DNA of 64,000 bases. It comes from Juglans regia (lineage: Eukaryota; Streptophyta; Magnoliopsida; Fagales; Juglandaceae). The stretch spans positions 124,001 through 188,000 of the forward strand of contig NC_049916.1 in the NCBI RefSeq assembly GCF_001411555.2, given 5' to 3'. A program made the translations under genes and the position numbers. The stretch's first letter is position 1. Every line of letters begins with the position of its first letter. Of the stretch, positions 11,076-22,300 are shown piece by piece. The notes below the pieces were generated by a model, which ran no database searches, was not told where the DNA came from, and worked only from the letters and a program-made list of their open reading frames with translations.

Positions 11076-11429
11076 GGAAATGCTAGTTGTTTCGAGGATG
11101 GGTTCCGATATAATTTTTTTTTTTACTTAGTGATTAAGTAATTATTTTTTAATGTTGTATTTTAAAACAAAATGTTTTAAAATATATAAAAAAAAAATGT
11201 ATGACAAAAAAGGCATTAGCGTTCTTGGGAGAATTCATCAGGCTACACCCTCAATAGATGTAGCACAACTCTATAATTAAAATTCCTAATCTTATCCCAT
11301 CTGCCCTATTAAAATTTCTGATCTTATCTACTCTCTTGATTGACAGTACGAGTAGGCCGAGCAACAAGTCCCTGCTACCTAGGCCTAAGTGCAAGGTAAC
11401 AATGCACACCTTGCCAAGTTAGGGGTCTA
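11076..11429. other. Non-coding spacer between inverted viral fragments
   Basis: A/T-rich sequence with no gene. The part near 11082-11210 (GGGAAATGCTAG then oligo(T)/oligo(A) tracts) resembles a dispersed plant repeat, and a related GTAATGCTAGATAT segment occurs near 52450. Confidence 0.4.
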
Positions 11430-12221
11430 CTATCTTGCCATTTGAGTTTTTATCTCTGGTAAAATAATCAAAGGTTTTTCGGGTTTAGCGGTAGAAACAG
11501 GACTTTTAACACTATCTTCAATACGATCTAATTGTTGACCGATAACATGAAGAGTTTTATTGACATAATTGTTTTGTTCAATAATTTTCTTTATTTCAAT
11601 AAAAGTAGTAGCATCAGAATCAGTATTGGGTAATTTAAAATGAGAAGTATTTATATCTACTTCTTTATGGGAAATAATCATTGTCTCTAAAGGGGGATGA
11701 CTAGATCTTATAACCGTTTTCCTTCTTCCTTGACAAAATTTGTTTTAACAACGTTCAAACTATTTTTAGAAACATAATAATTTTCAACAAAATCAAATAA
11801 TAATATATGCTTTTGTAAGGCATACATTTTGTCTTTCCATTTTCGTTTAATATGTAGTTTTTCTAAATCAGAAAAATTAGCATGATAAAATTTTCTCTTA
11901 TCACGATTTTTAACATAACTATATTCATTATATAAAGCAATCAAATCAATTTCAAAATCTCTACTGATCACAGTTAATTAGCTGTGATGAATAGGAGCAA
12001 TCATATTTGAAGTTGTTGGGGATAAAGATGAAGCATCTTTCTTTCTTTATCGGCTTCTTCCTTTATGGCTTTACGTTTGGATACTTTTGTATCTTTGGTA
12101 GTATAGTAAGCAGAAGCAACTTGAGATAATGTAGAAACACCTTTCAATTTTAAATCAGGTTTAACAGTTTTGACTGAATCTTCCAAAAAGTTTTTGAGAT
12201 TGTGGTCTCTTCTTTCAGGAT
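11430..12221 (-). pseudogene. Caulimovirid-like coat/coiled-coil region, broken
   Basis: Three - strand open stretches (12186-12001, 11971-11708, 11681-11430) encode lysine-rich, helical sequence separated by stops and frame changes. Visible pieces include QVASAYYTTKDTKVSKRKA, a charged KNRDKRKFYHANF region and a GQQLDRIED coiled-coil-like stretch. Position and composition fit the region between movement protein and protease of a plant pararetrovirus. The frame upstream of the 12222-15669 insertion continues here from the movement-protein-like frame. No intact product is possible. Confidence 0.45.
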
Positions 12222-13529
12222 TGTAACACCCAGGTCCAGCACTAAGCCGCTTTCTAAAAAATTTTTTATAAGGGATTTATTCGTATGAAGAACTCAGTTG
12301 ATTTTCAAGTATGATTTTTTTTATATTGATTTTGGGTCCAAACTATATTTTGGCAGATATCGAATATTTTTTTAATGGGCTTGCTATGTTAGTAATCCTT
12401 AAATATTTTTGGATCAAATGGAAAATCTTTTATAGGTCGAGAAAATTTAAGTAACAAGTATATTTTTCTTAAGGATGAGTCGAGGCCCAAAACTTAGGGA
12501 AAACACCATTTATTAAAATTCTTTTTGTTCACTACGAAACATGGGCCAAATTTTTTAGATGGGCCAGAAGCCCAAGCCCATGTGATTTGGTATCGGCTCC
12601 CACGGCATGCATGTCCGTTTCTTCTGCATGCACGTTTGTTTCCGCTAGGGTAAATGACAACACTTTATATTCACATGGTTCACAAGTTCACGCATAGCCC
12701 CCACAGACTCCTCTTCATACATGGCTTCATCACATTCGTTTTCCACAGCATGCATGATGCACGTCTCCCTCCTTCCTTCTCTAGGGTTTTATTAGTTTTC
12801 CTATATATATTTGTTACATAGTATCACACATATACCCCATAAGCCATTCTCAACCTAAAAACTAAGGCTGTCGTTTCGTGTTCCTCCTGCCTTCAAGATA
12901 CTGCCGCTGCTGCCACTTCAACATAGCCACCATAAACAACCACCCACCAACGCTCAGCCCCCTGTTCAGCCACCCACGTCTCCACGTCTAGGAAATGCCA
13001 AGTACCACAATGCATCGCAGCAACCCACACTTCAAGGCTCTTCCACATTGTGGTAAGCCTCCACTGCACCAGAGAACTGCTACCCTCCCCCCCCAACAGA
13101 ACCGCAATGTCAAGCGATTATTGTGTGAAACACTAACGTCAAAAATCAGTTCCTTCGCGTTCAACTGCCAGCCCTTGGCCGTCTGGTCGTGGCCACCAAA
13201 CCTCACTGCCCACCTTGCCCCTCACCCACTCGTGGTGCCACCACCATAACCCAACCGTAAATCCACAGTGGAGCCATCGTTGGTCATCATGCCAAAGGCT
13301 CTGTTTTCACCACATCGAAATAGAGCAGCCCATTCTCCTAGCTCACGTTTTTGTTAGGTGCCACCAACCTAGGCACGGTGAAGTCCAGCTTGTCGGCGTA
13401 TCCACCTCAACCGCCCAGCTCTGCCCGAGTGCCCTCTGCACGCCTCCTTCCCTCTCGGTAAGCCCACTATGTCCCTCCATCTCTCTTCTTTTCACATCGA
13501 GCCCCATCTCTCTGCTCCCTCTCTCTCGC

Positions 13530-13531
<2 letters not shown>

Positions 13532-13588
<57 letters not shown>
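13532..13588. repeat. (CT)n microsatellite
   Basis: A perfect CT/TC dinucleotide run of about 57 bp lies within the solo-LTR-like block. The apparent serine/leucine and arginine/glutamate open frames across it are artefacts of the repeat. Confidence 0.97.
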
Positions 13589-13590
<2 letters not shown>

Positions 13591-14755
13591 AGGGTTCAAC
13601 CATCCTGCTCCACCCAAGTCTCCTCCGCATCTCTCTCTAGGTAAACTCTTCATCCCGACGTTAGTTTTTCTCCTTCGATTTTTGTCTTCTTTTTTTCTCT
13701 GTTCTGTTTTTTTTTTTTCCCTCTAGAAACAAGTATTTGCCGTGGACTCTGTGAAAAATAACTATTAGCCAGCTTTAAACCTAATGGTCATGACCTCCCT
13801 AGTATTTATGAAAATACCATCAAGCCCTTTTGTCATTGATTTTCCATAAAGCACCTCAAACCTTTTGAATATTTTTACATTTTTGCCCTAATAGGAAAGC
13901 CTTGGTAGATTAAGGGTTGGGCCTGACTTTTTAAAAATTTGGATATGTATTTTAAGTTGGGTTTTGGCGTTAAGTAGACTTGTGATTTAATTGCATTTAT
14001 GTTAAGTGAATATTAAGTGAAGATGTGTTTTGCATGATTTTAGTTTTAATGGAGCACATATATAGCCATACACGTTATTTTAAAGTAAAAATTTAGATTT
14101 TAATGTATTAGTCAGAGACATTAAGTGGATATCGATTTATTTAAGAAGTGATGTTAATTTTAGGGTTACAAGAATTTTTGGATATTTTCTAGAAAAATAG
14201 ATTGTTTTAATATTTTAGGCTTGAATATCAAATTATGTGTGTAATAAGAGATTTAAGTTAAGTGTGTATTTTATAGGTGATAAGTGTTATTCGTTCAGCA
14301 CTATTGTGGAGAAATTTAGAAAAGTTAAGAAGTCCAGATAAGCGGGATTCCTATGTTAGACTTTGCATAAAAGAAAATGAACTGAGGCTGGTTAATGAAA
14401 ATGTGCATGATATGTTTTTTTGAAAAGAAATGTGAAAATAACCTCAATTATTTGTTCTGCATTACTCATGAGATCCAAATGAAAGATAAAAGAATTTTTT
14501 ATTATGATTGGTGTAGACATGAGCTAATATTGTGCATTCTGTTTTCTGAATTGAGAAAAATGAGTGAATATGAAAATTTGATAATTTTTACATGTGACGT
14601 GAAAATATTTTGAATCTATTTTTTTTAAGATGTGAAATGATCTAAATTTGTTCAATACTCTGTTTTGATGTGTTATAGCATATGAAAACCTTGGCATGAT
14701 TTTCCGAAGCTGTATTATGATTAAAGTCTAATTATGATATTTCTATTATGTTTCG

Positions 14756-14940
14756 ATACGGCCCAGCTACAAATGATAATAGTGGCAAACAGCCCAGTCA
14801 CAGATGATAATAGCGAGATACGGCTCAGCCACGGGTAATAATAGTGGCATACGACCCAGTCACTGGTGATAATAGTGACATATGGCCCAGTCACGGGTGA
14901 TCATAGTAGCATACGGCCCTTCTACAGGTTATAATTGAGG
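14756..14940. repeat. 31-bp minisatellite in LTR block
   Basis: About six diverged copies of a unit carrying GGCCCAG then TCAC and GATAATAGTGGCATAC, with GCCCAG-type cores near 14761, 14792, 14823, 14854, 14885 and 14915. A further partial copy follows near 14975 after an unrelated TTAAACATGG spacer, which itself recurs near 15050. Confidence 0.85.
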
Positions 14941-15669
14941 TTTATAACCCTACCATATGGATTAAACATGGTATACGACCCAACCACATGTGATAATAGT
15001 GGCATACCCTCCACAGGTTATAATTATGGTTAATATCCCTACCACAGAGGTTAAACATGGTATATGTCCTGATATGATACTCTAATATGATGAAAATGAG
15101 GTCTTAGATTTTGATATGTCAAAGGATTTTTGAATAGAAATGTTTTCTGAAAGTTTCGCTTTGATATTTTTGGAAATATGTTTTGATTTTGCATTCTGAA
15201 AACAAATGTTTCCGATTTGGTATTTTGAAAGTAAATATTTTGTTCTACATACTGAATTCTGAAAATGCTCATATTTACATAATAGTATATATTTTTTGCT
15301 TATTGAGCTATTAACAACTCACCCCTTATTTTCACAATATTTTTCAGATAATTTTGATGCATCAGCTGAAAGTTAAGAGTAGGAAGTATTAGCAATGTTT
15401 GATGATCGTAGATGAATAAGTGCCAAAGGGCTACAAGTATTTATTGGAGAGTCTTATTTAGTAGGTTTATGATTTTAAGTTATTTTGGTGTTTTGAGTTA
15501 TGGATATCTTCGAGTTTTTGTGGAGTTTTTAATTTAATTCATTGAGGTATTTATTTGGTGTCTTGATGGCTGAACATCATATTTTATGGGGAATTTAGAG
15601 TACGTTATGAGAGAAGGTTTCAAGTAACATGAGTTAACTCTCCAGACCTCCGGGACCGGGGGCGTTACA

Positions 15670-16622
15670 GAGATTGTCAGTAATATATCTAGCAAAGGAA
15701 CTTTCGGTTCCAACGAAAGAATTTCTTCCCATTGTTTACCAAGGTTGTTCAAAACTAATTTAACAGTACCATTTAAATACTCTTGAATATAATTAAAGTT
15801 AAGTTCGTTAGAAATAACCTTAGCAGGGAGAACTTTAAGTTCCAAAATCCATTCATTGGGAAGAATAATATCTTTCCAATAAATCATTTTTAGAACCTGA
15901 ATAGTAGCATCAAGAGTAGAACTTTGGATTAATAAAGTTTTATTTCATGAAGTTTTCAAAATAGTTTTAGGATTTAAATTAGTTTTTAACACGTGATAAT
16001 AAATACAGTAAATTATGGCAAGAGGCTTCCTGTCTTCTTCTATATCATAACCATATGTCAGAATATTTAAAGTTAAAGTTTTAAGGATATTAAGATCAAT
16101 GAAAGCAAGAGTTAACTCAGGAAAACAATCAAAATGAACAAGACCACTGAATAGAGACGATTAAATCATACCAATTATGCTAGTCTCATTTTTTTTTAAT
16201 CTAGCATCTCTCAAGCATAGACGTACCAAAGCATTGATGCATTTTCTTGTGAGAGGTTTAACAACAACTTGAATAGAACTAATATGCAGAAATTTGTAAC
16301 CTTTTACTAGAAATTCTATTCATACCAAAAATTCTTTAATAGATTTTCTGTTTAATATGCAACATTTTTCATGTGATTTTGAAATAACATAGGTTTGTTC
16401 AACAGTTTTAACATTAAACTCGGTTTTGAAAATAGTTTGAGGCGAGGTAGTTTTGTAAGTAGTTTTAACATTAATTTTTGGAATACTCCATTTATTGAGA
16501 TAAATATTATTAGTGTCTTCAACAGAAAAATCTTTCTCATTGATAATATCATAATGTATACTAGATCTAGAACTAATAGACGAATTAAATCTAATCAACT
16601 TATTCATCTTGAAATCACCCAA
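15670..16622 (-). pseudogene. Caulimovirid-like movement protein remnant
   Basis: One - strand frame from the ATG at 16622 continues past three stops (near 16320, 16160 and 15950) to the junction with the LTR insertion at 15669. Its content fits a 30K-superfamily movement protein: an N-terminal segment rich in Ser and Ile, a basic KPLTRKCIN stretch followed by LCLRDARL, then a hydrophobic beta-rich core. A tRNA-Met-type primer site lies 277 nt upstream in the same sense, as expected for a circular pararetrovirus genome. It is dead because of the stops. Alternative: part of an unrelated reverse-transcribing element. Confidence 0.5.
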
Positions 16623-16898
16623 AATCTAAATTTAATATTCACTAATCGTGTCTTTACTCTTGTTCCTATTACATATCGTAACACATACCCTAGCCAACCG
16701 TCTATCCACTCATGCCCTAAACACTATCTCTAGCAAAATAGACCTTATAGACACGGTTCAGGATTCACTTTACAACTGGGGTGGCGCTAATAGAGACAAG
16801 AATAGAACACAATTAACAAAGTACCAATGAAGGATTGGAAGATAACTCAATGAATTGAAATGGGCATAAATAAATCATCTACCAGTAGCCATAATAGT

Positions 16899-16911
16899 GG
16901 CTCTGATACCA
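16899..16911 (-). other. tRNA-Met primer-binding-like site, viral remnant copy 1
   Basis: The - strand reads TGGTATCAGAGCC, matching the initiator tRNA-Met complement used to prime minus-strand synthesis in caulimovirids and in many LTR elements. No LTR is visible beside it, which favours a pararetrovirus. Confidence 0.6.
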
Positions 16912-17092
16912 GAATGAGGCTGAAGCAAGACAGGAAGCAAGGTAAGTAGCAAATACCATATGACTAGAGTTGAAGTATGGACCATATAACTGGAGTTGAA
17001 GTACCAGATAACTGGAGTGATAGTGCAAGTAAATAAAACAAGTAATTGAAAGTTGGGACCAAATAACTGGAAGCCAATTAAATGAGGACCAG
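16912..17092. repeat. Short imperfect repeats in viral intergenic region
   Basis: Three to four diverged copies of a ~28-bp unit with the core ACCATATAACTGGAGTTGAAGTA lie between the first primer site and the second movement-protein copy (for example near 16960, 16982 and 17005). There is no coding content. Confidence 0.5.
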
Positions 17093-17831
17093 TAAATAGA
17101 GATGATTGAATCATACCAAGTATGTTAGTCTCAAATCTTTTATTGAATCTAGCATCTCTCAAGCAAAGAAGTACCGAAACATTGATGCATTTCCTCATGA
17201 GAGGTTTAACAACAACTTGAACAGAATCAATATGCATAAATTTTTGAATAAATTTTATGTTAAATAGGCAACATTTTTCATTGGATTTTGAAATAACATA
17301 GGTTTATTCAACAGTTTTAATATTGAACTCAGTTTTGAAAACAATTCTAGTTCTGATAGTTTTGTAAATAGATTTAACATCAATTTTTGGAATATTTCAT
17401 TTATTGAAATCAATATTATCAGTTTTTTCAATAGAAAAATCTTCATCATCGATAATATGATTAATATCAAAAGGTATACTAGATCTAGAACTAATAGACG
17501 AATTAAATCTAAACATCTTATTCATCTTGAAATCACCCAAAATCTAAACTTAATACTTACCAATCATGTCTTTACTCTTGTTCCTATTGTATGTCATAAC
17601 ACATACCCTAGCCAACCGTCTACCCACTCATGCCTAAAACACTTTCTCTAACAAAACGGGCCTTATAAACACGATTCTTGGGATTCACTTTACGACTGGG
17701 GTGGTGCCAACAGAGATAAGAATGGAACACAATTAACAAAGTACTAAGAAAGGATTGGAAGATAACTCAATGAATTGAAATGGACAAATATAAATCATCT
17801 ACCAACAACCATGATAGTGGCTCTGATACCA
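17093..17831 (-). pseudogene. Second, shorter copy of movement protein 5' part and primer site
   Basis: This block repeats the layout of 16146-16911: the same movement-protein-like segment on the - strand (about 17093-17540), the same non-coding lead (near 17600-17760) and a second TGGTATCAGAGCC at 17819-17831. The copies differ by many substitutions and small indels, so the duplication is old or the two derive from separate genomes. Stops and a changed start leave no functional frame. Confidence 0.6.
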
Positions 17832-18660
17832 GAAGGGGGCGGAAGTAAGATAAGTAGGAAAGACCAGATGATTGGAGTTGAAGTAGAGACAAGGTAACTC
17901 GATGAATTAAAATGGACAGATATAAATCATCTTTACGATTGGGGTGGTGCCAACAGTGACAAGAATAAAACAAAATTAACAAAATACCTGTAGCCTAATA
18001 TCTCCTTATACTTAAAAGCATCTATAAGTTATGAACATTAATGAATAGTGATGAACAATAATGAATAGTAATTCTTGTTTAACATTTTTATTCCATCAAT
18101 ACCTTTGGTAGTTAGATGTTATTTCGATTTGAGTCTTACTTTTTGTGTTTTACTTTTTTTATTTGCATTTTGTCAGCCACTCTTATTTGATTTGTCATTA
18201 CGATTTTAGTCTTCTAGTTTTGTCAGCCAACCCTTCATCTTGAATTTCTAAATTTGATTCAACGGTAGAGGTTAAAACATTGAAAATGAACTAACTTAAA
18301 TATATAATTAAAATATAAATATAATATCATACATTTTTAAAATTAATTTTAATTTATAAAATACTAATATTTTATCATTAAAGAAATGATGAAATTTTGC
18401 TAAATATTTTTAAGAGAGTAAAATCTTATAAATAATTAGAAATTTTAACATAATTTAAATCTCATAATAATTAGGCTATTTACTAATCAATTTTATGTAC
18501 TCTTTTAATCTTGATGATTGTGAACTAACATCTAATTCAATTATTCAAGATTTTATGCTGTATGTACAGAGTCACACTTTATTTACGATTTGGACACATT
18601 ATTTTTAAAAATTTTATTTTTTCTTCCAATTAGACAAATGCAGCAAATATACTTTGCATG
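17832..18660. other. Partial third viral intergenic copy, then A/T-rich DNA
   Basis: Near 17890-17990 a third partial copy of the intergenic lead is present (AATGGACAGATATAAATCATC and GATTGGGGTGGTGCCAACAG). From about 18000 the sequence is A/T-rich with no gene. A TGAATAGTGATGAACAATA direct repeat lies at 18040-18070. Confidence 0.5.
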
Positions 18661-19322
18661 TCAAATCACCTCTAGTGTGTATATATATATCTGTACGGAT
18701 AATCCTAATTCTCTCTGTTCTCCCTTTTTTTTCTTCCTCTACCCAACTCTGACACTCTAAATTTGTACAAATAATTTTTGAAAATATTTATTTGCAGGGA
18801 AGGATGTTAGGCAGATTTTCCTATTTTAAAGTCTGAAATTCACGATCCACCCGAAAAACCAAACCCGAGCCGGTTCTGATGACCTGAAAGTTGAAACCCC
18901 CAAGAGAACTAGTGGAGAGTCGTTGTGACTAGTGAACCTATTCAAGCCCTCGAAAAGGATCTCCCACGTCAAAGAGCGAACCCTCGAAGATCTCAGCTGA
19001 GCCTTTTTACTCGCTTTATTTCAGTGATAAACCTTAGCCCCCACTGTCGCAGATTTTCATTGCTGCTGCGACTCTTACTTATTGCTATACACATATATAT
19101 GCTTGTTTTTTACAAGTTAAAATCACTGCTCATTTGAATGCTTTTGTTCTATTTTTCCTTAACGATTGAATTAATGTCCAGTGCGTGTGGTTATAACTTC
19201 TTGATATATTGCAGGCATTGATGAATAACATATTCCTTTCAATTTTCACTCCGCATATTTCCGCTCGAGGAAGACCGACACCGATATTACATTAGCGCAT
19301 CGAGAGCTCCCGTATCGGCAAA
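18661..19322 (+). promoter_or_regulatory. Probable promoter and 5' UTR of the SWIB-Plus3-GYF gene
   Basis: A TATATATATAT stretch near 18679-18691 is followed by a C/T-rich tract (TTCTCTCTGTTCTCCC), a common plant core-promoter layout. A 5' UTR intron is possible: an acceptor-like TTGATATATTGCAG ends near 19214. The transcription start cannot be placed from sequence alone. Confidence 0.35.
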
Positions 19323-22300
19323 ATGGCTGGGAGAGTGGAATCTGCCCCATTTGATTGGATGGAAGAGAATAGCGTGCATCAATATGAGACTCCTGTAAGA
19401 ACTAAACGGAAGGTAAGATCGAAGAAAAAGGAGTTTCTTGGTTGGGGATCGAGACAGCTCATCGAGTTCCTTGAATCGATAGGAAAAGATACGAGTGAGC
19501 ATATCTCTCAATATGATGCTGCCGCCATTATAAATGACTATGTTAATAACAACCACCTTCTTCACCCCACAAAAAAGAAGAGAATTCTTTGTGATGAGAG
19601 GCTCCATTCAATTTTTGGAAGGAAAACAGTAAGCCGAATCAAAATCCACGACTTGCTCGAACCACATTTTGCCGAAAACCTAGAGGAATCGGATGAAGTT
19701 TTTTCATACAGCTCTGATGAGAGGGAGAACGTTTTGGAGACGTACGAACGGGATAATATCTCGAGTATGGAAAGAGCAGCCCACCAAAAGAAAAAAGTTT
19801 CCGTAACTCCGACAAGTTGTTTTGCTGCCTTAAATCTTCACAACATTAAGCTTGTCTACTTGAGAAAAAGTCTAGTTGAAGATCTTCTCAAGGACCCTGA
19901 AACCTTTGAAGATAAACTAGTAGGAAGCTTCGTCAGGATCAAATCTGACCCTAATGATTACCTTCAGAAAAACTCTCACCAGCTTGTCCAAGTCACAGGT
20001 AGTCTGCTAATTTCTAAACCCTCTTGTATGGGCTGAAAGTTTATCTCGAGGCGTTTTTCCCACTAGTATAGTTTCAAAAGCATTCAGCAGCTTGTATTTA
20101 CACACACCCAAAAAAAAGTAATAGAAACTTTATATTATACCACTTGAGAAAAGATAAATATAAACCATTAACACCTAAGAAAAATAATCTCTCTTTATTG
20201 GTTGATTTGTACTTTTCTTAAGCGATTATAATTGAACTTTTCATTTTTTTTTTTGATAAGTAAATAAATAGCTTTATTGAATAGAATGAAACTAGGTAAT
20301 GCCCAAGTACATAGGAAGTATACAAAGTGAGACACCTAATTACATTCTAGTGAACTGAAAAGAAGATAGAAACTCATGGATATTCTCACCCTTCAATACA
20401 ATAGCTGAAAACCACTTTAAAAGAGAGAATACAAAAAAATTTCAGATTTCCCCCACTGCACGCTACTTATTATTAAAACATCTATCATTCCTTTCTGACC
20501 ATAGACACCACATTAAGCACAAATGTATCATATGCCACGCTGCTGCCAATTGTGCACTGATATGCCTCTTGTTCCAGCACGCTAGTAGTTCCACCACACT
20601 CTTAGGCATTACCCAACTCAGTCCGGCTTTATCAAGGATACCATCTCATAATTCCTCCGCCACCTCACAATGTAAAAGCAAATGATCTATCGATTCTCCA
20701 TTCCTTTTGCACATGTAGCACCACTCCATGAACACCATACCCCGCTTCCTTAAATTATCAACCATCAAAATCTTTCCAAGTGTAGCTGTCCAAGTAAAAA
20801 ACACAACTTTAGATGGAGCTTGTGCTTTCCAAATACTCTTCCACAGGAAAAAAAGGTGGGCTATTATACTGTCTAAGTCTTGTAAAAAGATTTAACAATA
20901 AACTTTTTTTCTCCCCGTGTGAATCCACAACATATGGTCTCCCCCATTTCCTCCTACCTTTGCTGAATACAAGTGACTAAAAAAGGCTGCCATCTCATCA
21001 AGTTCCCAATCCTGAGCATTTCTAGTAAAAGTGACATTTCAAGTTACCGTCCCATTGGCACAACACAACAAATCTGAAACTGCCGCTTGCTGATTTCCAG
21101 CCATGTTAAAAGCAACTGGAAAGACAATGGAAAGAGGTCTCTCCCCACTCCAAGAGTTGAATCAGAAGCGGAGTCTTGCTCCATCACCCACTCCAAACCT
21201 AATATGCTTTTCAAAGGTGTTCCACCCCTTTATAATAAATTTCCATAGGCTTACTCCATATGACCCCCTACCCTCCTTAGAACACATTCCTCCCACTCAC
21301 TACCATACTTGTGTTCGATTACCTCTTTCCACAATGAGTTCCCTTACATTTGATACCTCCATAACCACTTACCAAGAAGGGTCTTGTTGAAGATGCTCAA
21401 ATTTCGCACCCCTAATCCCCCATTTGCAATTGGACAACACACCATTTGCCAACTTACAAGGTGAAATTTGACTTCCTCCTCCATGCCACCCACAAGAAAG
21501 CTCTAAACAACTTTTCAATACGGTTAGCCACTCCCACCGACAATGGAAAGAGGGAAAGATAGTAAGTAGGAAGGTTGGAAATGGTACTTTTAATAAGTGT
21601 TAACCTCCCCCGTTTTGATAGATATAGCTGCTTCCACCTCGATAATCTTTTCTCAATCTTCTCTACCACCCCATCCCAAATGCTTTTTGCTTTAAATGAC
21701 GCTTCAAGGGGAGTCCAAGATATTTCATAGGAAGTGAAGCAATTTTACATCCCAAAAACTCTGCTAGAAAAGCAATATTACTCACAACCCCCACCGGTAC
21801 CAACTCCAACTTCCCCAAGTTCACCTTAAGTCTCGAAACATCTTCAAAACACAACAAAACCACCATTAGAGCTTGAATCTGGTTACTAATAGCATCACAG
21901 AAGATAAGCGTGTCATCTGCAAATAATAAGTGAGAAATGGAACGGACACAATTATTGTTGTTACCCACCGAAAAACTAGCAATAAATCCCCCCCTAATGG
22001 CAACCTCCACCATGTGGCTCAAAGCCTCCATTACTAAAACAAAGAGGAATGGTGATAGTGGGCCCCCTTGTCGCAAACCCCTCGAAGGCTAAAAAAAACC
22101 ACAAGATTTTCCATTGACTAAAACCAAAAACTGAGTGGTCGAAACACAGTATTTAATCCATTCGCACCACTTGTTTCCAAAACCACATATTCTCAACATA
22201 TAAAAAGGAAATCCCAACACACATGATCATAGGCCTTTTCCATGTCTAGTTTGCAAAGGACCCCCAAAGTGCCTTCTCTTAACCAGCTGTCCAAACACTC

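Larger units (their letters stand above)
12222..15669 (+). mobile_element. Solo-LTR-like insertion (3.4 kb) in the viral remnant
   Basis: The block begins TGTAACACCC and ends GGGCGTTACA, the TG...CA inverted ends typical of plant LTRs, and splits a - strand viral reading frame. No gag or pol was found inside. A TATA-like CCTATATATATTTG lies near 12800 and a U5-like tail (ACTCACCCCTT then TTTTCAGATAATTTTGATG) lies near 15320-15360. It also contains a long CT microsatellite and a 31-bp minisatellite. The flanking 5-mers (AGGAT left, GAGAT right) agree at only three positions, so the target duplication is diverged or absent. It could be a solo LTR of a Ty3/gypsy element. Confidence 0.65.

Noticed and set aside
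13215..13726. Open frames over the CT-rich region on both strands
   Set aside because: They are generated by the (CT)n microsatellite and lack any domain.
19999..20036. Continuation of the SWIB exon 1 frame to the TGA at 20036
   Set aside because: A donor GTAGTC at 19999 and the exact phase fit with the exon at 23007 show that this is intron sequence.
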